A stretch of 64,000 nt of DNA, taken from NCBI GenBank assembly GCA_019456185.1, contig VRUH01000015.1:20180-84179 (forward strand). Direction: 5' to 3'. The notes beneath the pieces were generated by a model. The model saw only the letters and a program-made list of their open reading frames with translations, was not told the origin of the DNA and searched no databases. Source of the DNA: Candidatus Glassbacteria bacterium. Its GTDB lineage: Bacteria; Gemmatimonadota; Glassbacteria; GWA2-58-10. Positions 61,619 to 64,000 of the stretch are shown in pieces. Every line of letters begins with the position of its first letter. The first letter of the stretch is position 1. The translations under genes and the position numbers were made by a program.

Positions 61619-63058
61619 TCATTTCCAGAACGCGTGATCCCTGTCGGTGGCTATTCGCGCCATTCCCAACTCGGCGGGGTGGTAACCGTGGAGTCGCATC
61701 GCGGCCGACGGAGCCCGGGTGGAAAAATAATACAGGCTGAAACCATCGTGCCGGAGAATTTCCGCCTCCCCGGGCGCAAGATGTCCAGCCACGTAGACCT
61801 CACGATCCGGCAGACGGAAAAAACGCGGCACTGACTCATCGCTCAACGGGAACATTGCGGTTTTGCCGGCGTGGGCAAGGTGCGGGTTGCCGAAACTCAG
61901 CTGCGGTCCCATGCCGGTGAGGACCAGCGCCGGTTCAGTCACCGGCAAGGATGGAAGGGAATCACGCAGGCGGTTAAGCTCCACACGCTGCCGCCAGTCG
62001 TCCGCCAGGACTCCGTAAGTCAGATGCGGCGCCAGGGTGCGCCGGCCGCTTGTACCGCCTTTTAGCTCAAGCGTAATTACTCCGTGGGATACGATCAGCA
62101 GGGCCAGCACGGTCAACGCCCTTGTTCCGATAAACCGGGCCAGCAACAGGTAGAGGAACGGAACGACCGGAAGCAAATACGCGCTCTCGTCGGGGTGGAG
62201 CACGAAAAGGCCGGTGAACAAGCAAACCGAGGCCAGCTCGAGCCTGGCGCGCAGTCCTGATTCGCGGCCGGTACTGCGCATAAGCATGCCGAAATTGCGC
62301 AGGCCGAGCGCGGCGATTACGATTATCGTCACAGCGGACAACGGTCCCAGGAGCGCGAGGGCGTTATAGCCTGTTATCAGCAGGTATTCGCGTCCGGAAA
62401 GGAACTTGGAACCGATCAGGAGCGCGTCCATGCCGCGGGAAGAAAAGACCGGAAGATAAAACAATAAGCCGGTAAAAGACGCGGCGGCGAATGCAGCCAG
62501 GTTACGCCACGGACTGATACCGCGGCCGTGATTGTAATAGAGCAGGGGCAGGGAGAACAACAGGTGGGAGATCCTGAATCCGCCGGCAATACCCAGCACG
62601 AACCCGGCCGCTACCGCCCTGCCCGAATACGCCAGCAGGCAGGCCAGCAGCAGGCAGGCCAGCGCGGGAATGTAGTCCATTGTCGTGGCGGCATTGAGCA
62701 GCAGCGCGGGAGTGAGTGCGAACAACGTGCTCCAGCGCGCTCCTGCTCTGGTTGGCCCGGCGATCCTGTGAAACACCCAGACCGCCGCCAGGAAAAAGGC
62801 GAATACGAGCATGTTCGCCGCCAGCGGGCAGGCGAGGCCGGCAGCCGGAGCCGTCATCAATTCGAATGCAGGGTTGCCGGGGAGCCGCGAAGGCTGGTAT
62901 CCGCTGCCGTGCCAAAGTCTGGCCGAAGTTTGCGCTACGCGCCAGGCGTCGCTGTCCATTCCCCAGCCGAGTCCCAGCCGTGGAAGCACGGCCGCGGCGA
63001 TTGCGACTGCGGTCAACAGCAGTGACCTGCGGGTAAATGAGTCGGTTTTTGTTGGCAT
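61619..63058 (-). CDS. Polytopic membrane protein, GT-C-type glycosyltransferase candidate
   Basis: 479 aa with about 9-10 membrane segments between residues 13 and 325 and a soluble C-terminal part of about 140 residues. After the first segment comes GWGMDSDAWRVAQTSARLWH: a DSD motif in the first outer loop is where GT-C enzymes (ArnT/PMT/DUF2029 type) keep their catalytic acid, and GSGYQPSRLPGNPAFE is also typical. These enzymes use polyprenyl-phosphate sugars at the outer face of the inner membrane. Exact family not resolved. It is monocistronic and divergent from the helicase gene. Confidence 0.65.
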   Translation of the reverse strand: MPTKTDSFTRRSLLLTAVAIAAAVLPRLGLGWGMDSDAWRVAQTSARLWHGSGYQPSRLPGNPAFELMTAPAAGLACPLAANMLVFAFFLAAVWVFHRIAGPTRAGARWSTLFALTPALLLNAATTMDYIPALACLLLACLLAYSGRAVAAGFVLGIAGGFRISHLLFSLPLLYYNHGRGISPWRNLAAFAAASFTGLLFYLPVFSSRGMDALLIGSKFLSGREYLLITGYNALALLGPLSAVTIIVIAALGLRNFGMLMRSTGRESGLRARLELASVCLFTGLFVLHPDESAYLLPVVPFLYLLLARFIGTRALTVLALLIVSHGVITLELKGGTSGRRTLAPHLTYGVLADDWRQRVELNRLRDSLPSLPVTEPALVLTGMGPQLSFGNPHLAHAGKTAMFPLSDESVPRFFRLPDREVYVAGHLAPGEAEILRHDGFSLYYFSTRAPSAAMRLHGYHPAELGMARIATDRDHAFWK

Positions 63059-63151
63059 GGGGCTTGACCGGAGAAAAAAATCGTCGTGGAACCTGGAGGT
63101 TGTATATTAGTTTTGTCGGGTAAGATCAAAATTAAGCCCCGTTGGAGTGGA

Positions 63152-64000
63152 ATGTCCAGAGGAAAGAAAGACAGGATAAAGCCGCCCGCGGATATCGGCG
63201 TGACCGCGCTGGTGCAGTGGCTGAAGCAGCAGGACCGCTACAGCGAATCGCTGGTCCACCACCGGCTTCTACCCGCCGCCGACCCGCTCTACGGGGAACT
63301 GGTCCCTCCTCTGCCTGAGATCCTGGCCCACGCCCTGGAACAGACAGGCGTCACCCGGCTCTACAGCCATCAGGCCGAGGCTGTCGATGCGGTCCGCTGC
63401 GGAGAGAACGTGGTTGTCTCCACGCCCACCGCCAGCGGCAAGACCCTGATCTACAACCTGCCGGTGCTGGAAGCGTGTATCCGCGATTCCGCCACGCGCG
63501 CGCTTTACCTGTTTCCCTTAAAAGCCCTGGAGCAGGACCAGCAGCGCAAAATCGAGGAGCTTACCGGGGCTATGGATGCCGGGGTAAGCAGTGCGATCTA
63601 CGACGGCGACACCAGTGCCTACCGTCGCAAAAAAATCCTGGCCGATCCGCCGAATATCATCCTGACCAACCCCGACATGCTGCACCTGAGTGTCCTGGGT
63701 CACCACCGGAAATGGGAGGAGTTTTTCCGGGGACTGCGCTACGTGGTGGTGGATGAACTCCATACCTACAAGGGAATTTTCGGCGCCCATTTCAGCGCGG
63801 TCGCGGCTCGTCTGCGACGGGTGGCGGCCCACTACGGCTCGGACCCCGTGTTTATCGCATCCAGCGCAACCGTGGGCAATCCCGGCGAGTTCGCAGCTAA
63901 ACTGTTCGGGACAGAATTCCACGTGGTGGAGCACAGCGGAGCGCCCACGGCGGCCCGTCATTTCGTCTTTATCAATCCCCGTGAAGTCAGGCCGGCCACG
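63152..64000 (+). CDS. DEAD/DEAH-box helicase of the YprA (DUF1998-linked) type, N-terminal part
   Basis: The frame opens at an ATG at 63152 (TTGGAGTGG upstream) and is still open at the window edge, giving 283 residues. Motifs of superfamily 2: Q-motif-like RLYSHQAEAVDAVRCGENVV, Walker A STPTASGKTLIYNLPVLEAC, ALYLFPLKALEQDQ (Ia), ILTNPDMLH (Ib), VVVDELHTYKGIFG (Walker B, DELH) and FIASSATVGNP (III). DELHTYKG followed by GAHF is characteristic of YprA/MrfA-like helicases, which in Bacillus act in mitomycin repair. The Zn-binding DUF1998 end would lie outside the window. Confidence 0.9.
   Translation, partial: MSRGKKDRIKPPADIGVTALVQWLKQQDRYSESLVHHRLLPAADPLYGELVPPLPEILAHALEQTGVTRLYSHQAEAVDAVRCGENVVVSTPTASGKTLIYNLPVLEACIRDSATRALYLFPLKALEQDQQRKIEELTGAMDAGVSSAIYDGDTSAYRRKKILADPPNIILTNPDMLHLSVLGHHRKWEEFFRGLRYVVVDELHTYKGIFGAHFSAVAARLRRVAAHYGSDPVFIASSATVGNPGEFAAKLFGTEFHVVEHSGAPTAARHFVFINPREVRPAT

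Noticed and set aside
1..64000. Prophage or conjugative element as the source of the accessory region
   Set aside because: No capsid, portal, terminase, tail, relaxase or type IV secretion genes are present; only the integrase remnant and att copies remain.

Overview
The window looks like a piece of chromosome from an uncultured bacterium of the FCB type (Latescibacterota, Glassbacteria or KSB1-like lineages are my best guess). The clues are a C-terminal NPFNPST-type sorting domain, a dockerin-like EF-hand pair, reg-propeller and Y_Y_Y sensory modules, many secreted lipoproteins of glycan-related families (DUF4091/GH123-like, heparinase II/III, SUMF1, DUF4832/4874) and Tat-exported Gfo/Idh/MocA proteins. 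The lineage call is inference from gene content only.

Layout. (1) 1-9.2 kb is a signalling block: a B12-binding radical-SAM protein (cut by the window edge), HD-GYP response regulator, single receiver, membrane histidine kinase, ABC_sub_bind-type periplasmic protein and TonB-dependent receptor, all on the minus strand and tightly packed. Next come an HTH-receiver protein with a truncated receiver behind it, and a lone FeeM/LuxI-like N-acyltransferase fused to a receiver without a phospho-acceptor. (2) 9.26-56.2 kb is an accreted accessory region. It is bounded on the right by an intact tRNA-Lys(TTT) gene with a tyrosine-recombinase remnant beside it. A perfect 49-bp copy of the tRNA 3' part lies at 21.91 kb and an older diverged copy at 9.26 kb. 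This fits tandem integration of genomic islands at tRNA-Lys: an inner one of about 34.3 kb and an outer one of about 12.6 kb. (3) 56.3-64 kb is backbone: purA, Nif3-like, serA, DUF1015, a polytopic membrane protein and the start of a YprA-like helicase.

The accessory region carries secreted glycan-processing genes in one- to six-gene units. 11.7-21.4 kb is a minus-strand series (EF-hand-rich lipoprotein, esterase, DUF4874/4832, jelly-roll protein, SUMF1, TIM-barrel protein). 22.6-31.3 kb holds a LamG-FIMAH lipoprotein, a transmembrane propeller-sigma54 activator, a thioredoxin and a dockerin/double-hydrolase/sorting-domain protein. 31.9-41.5 kb holds Tat oxidoreductases, an amidohydrolase, a GH20-like lipoprotein and a PcRGLX-like lyase. 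41.7-50.5 kb is a catabolic operon (symporter, aminotransferase, amidohydrolase, URO-D-like protein, DUF4091 protein) divergent from an AraC regulator. The symporter and the regulator both carry in-frame amber codons. 50.5-55.4 kb is a BNR-propeller lipoprotein plus a heparinase II/III-like lyase.

Non-coding structure is the most unusual part. A family of about 0.25-0.4 kb repeats, several with 25-bp IS3-type terminal inverted repeats (TGACCTgCTCCCC...), sits between the cargo units, often just upstream of a cargo gene. Their centre contains a tRNA-Asp-3'-end-like core (CGTCGGGCCCGCCA or variants) and a short degenerate reading frame. At 21.7-22.4 kb four truncated tRNA 3' halves (Asp, Lys, Val, Asp) lie within 660 bp, like a stack of old attachment sites. 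An IS3-family transposase N-terminal remnant at 11.6 kb has the same type of terminal repeat.
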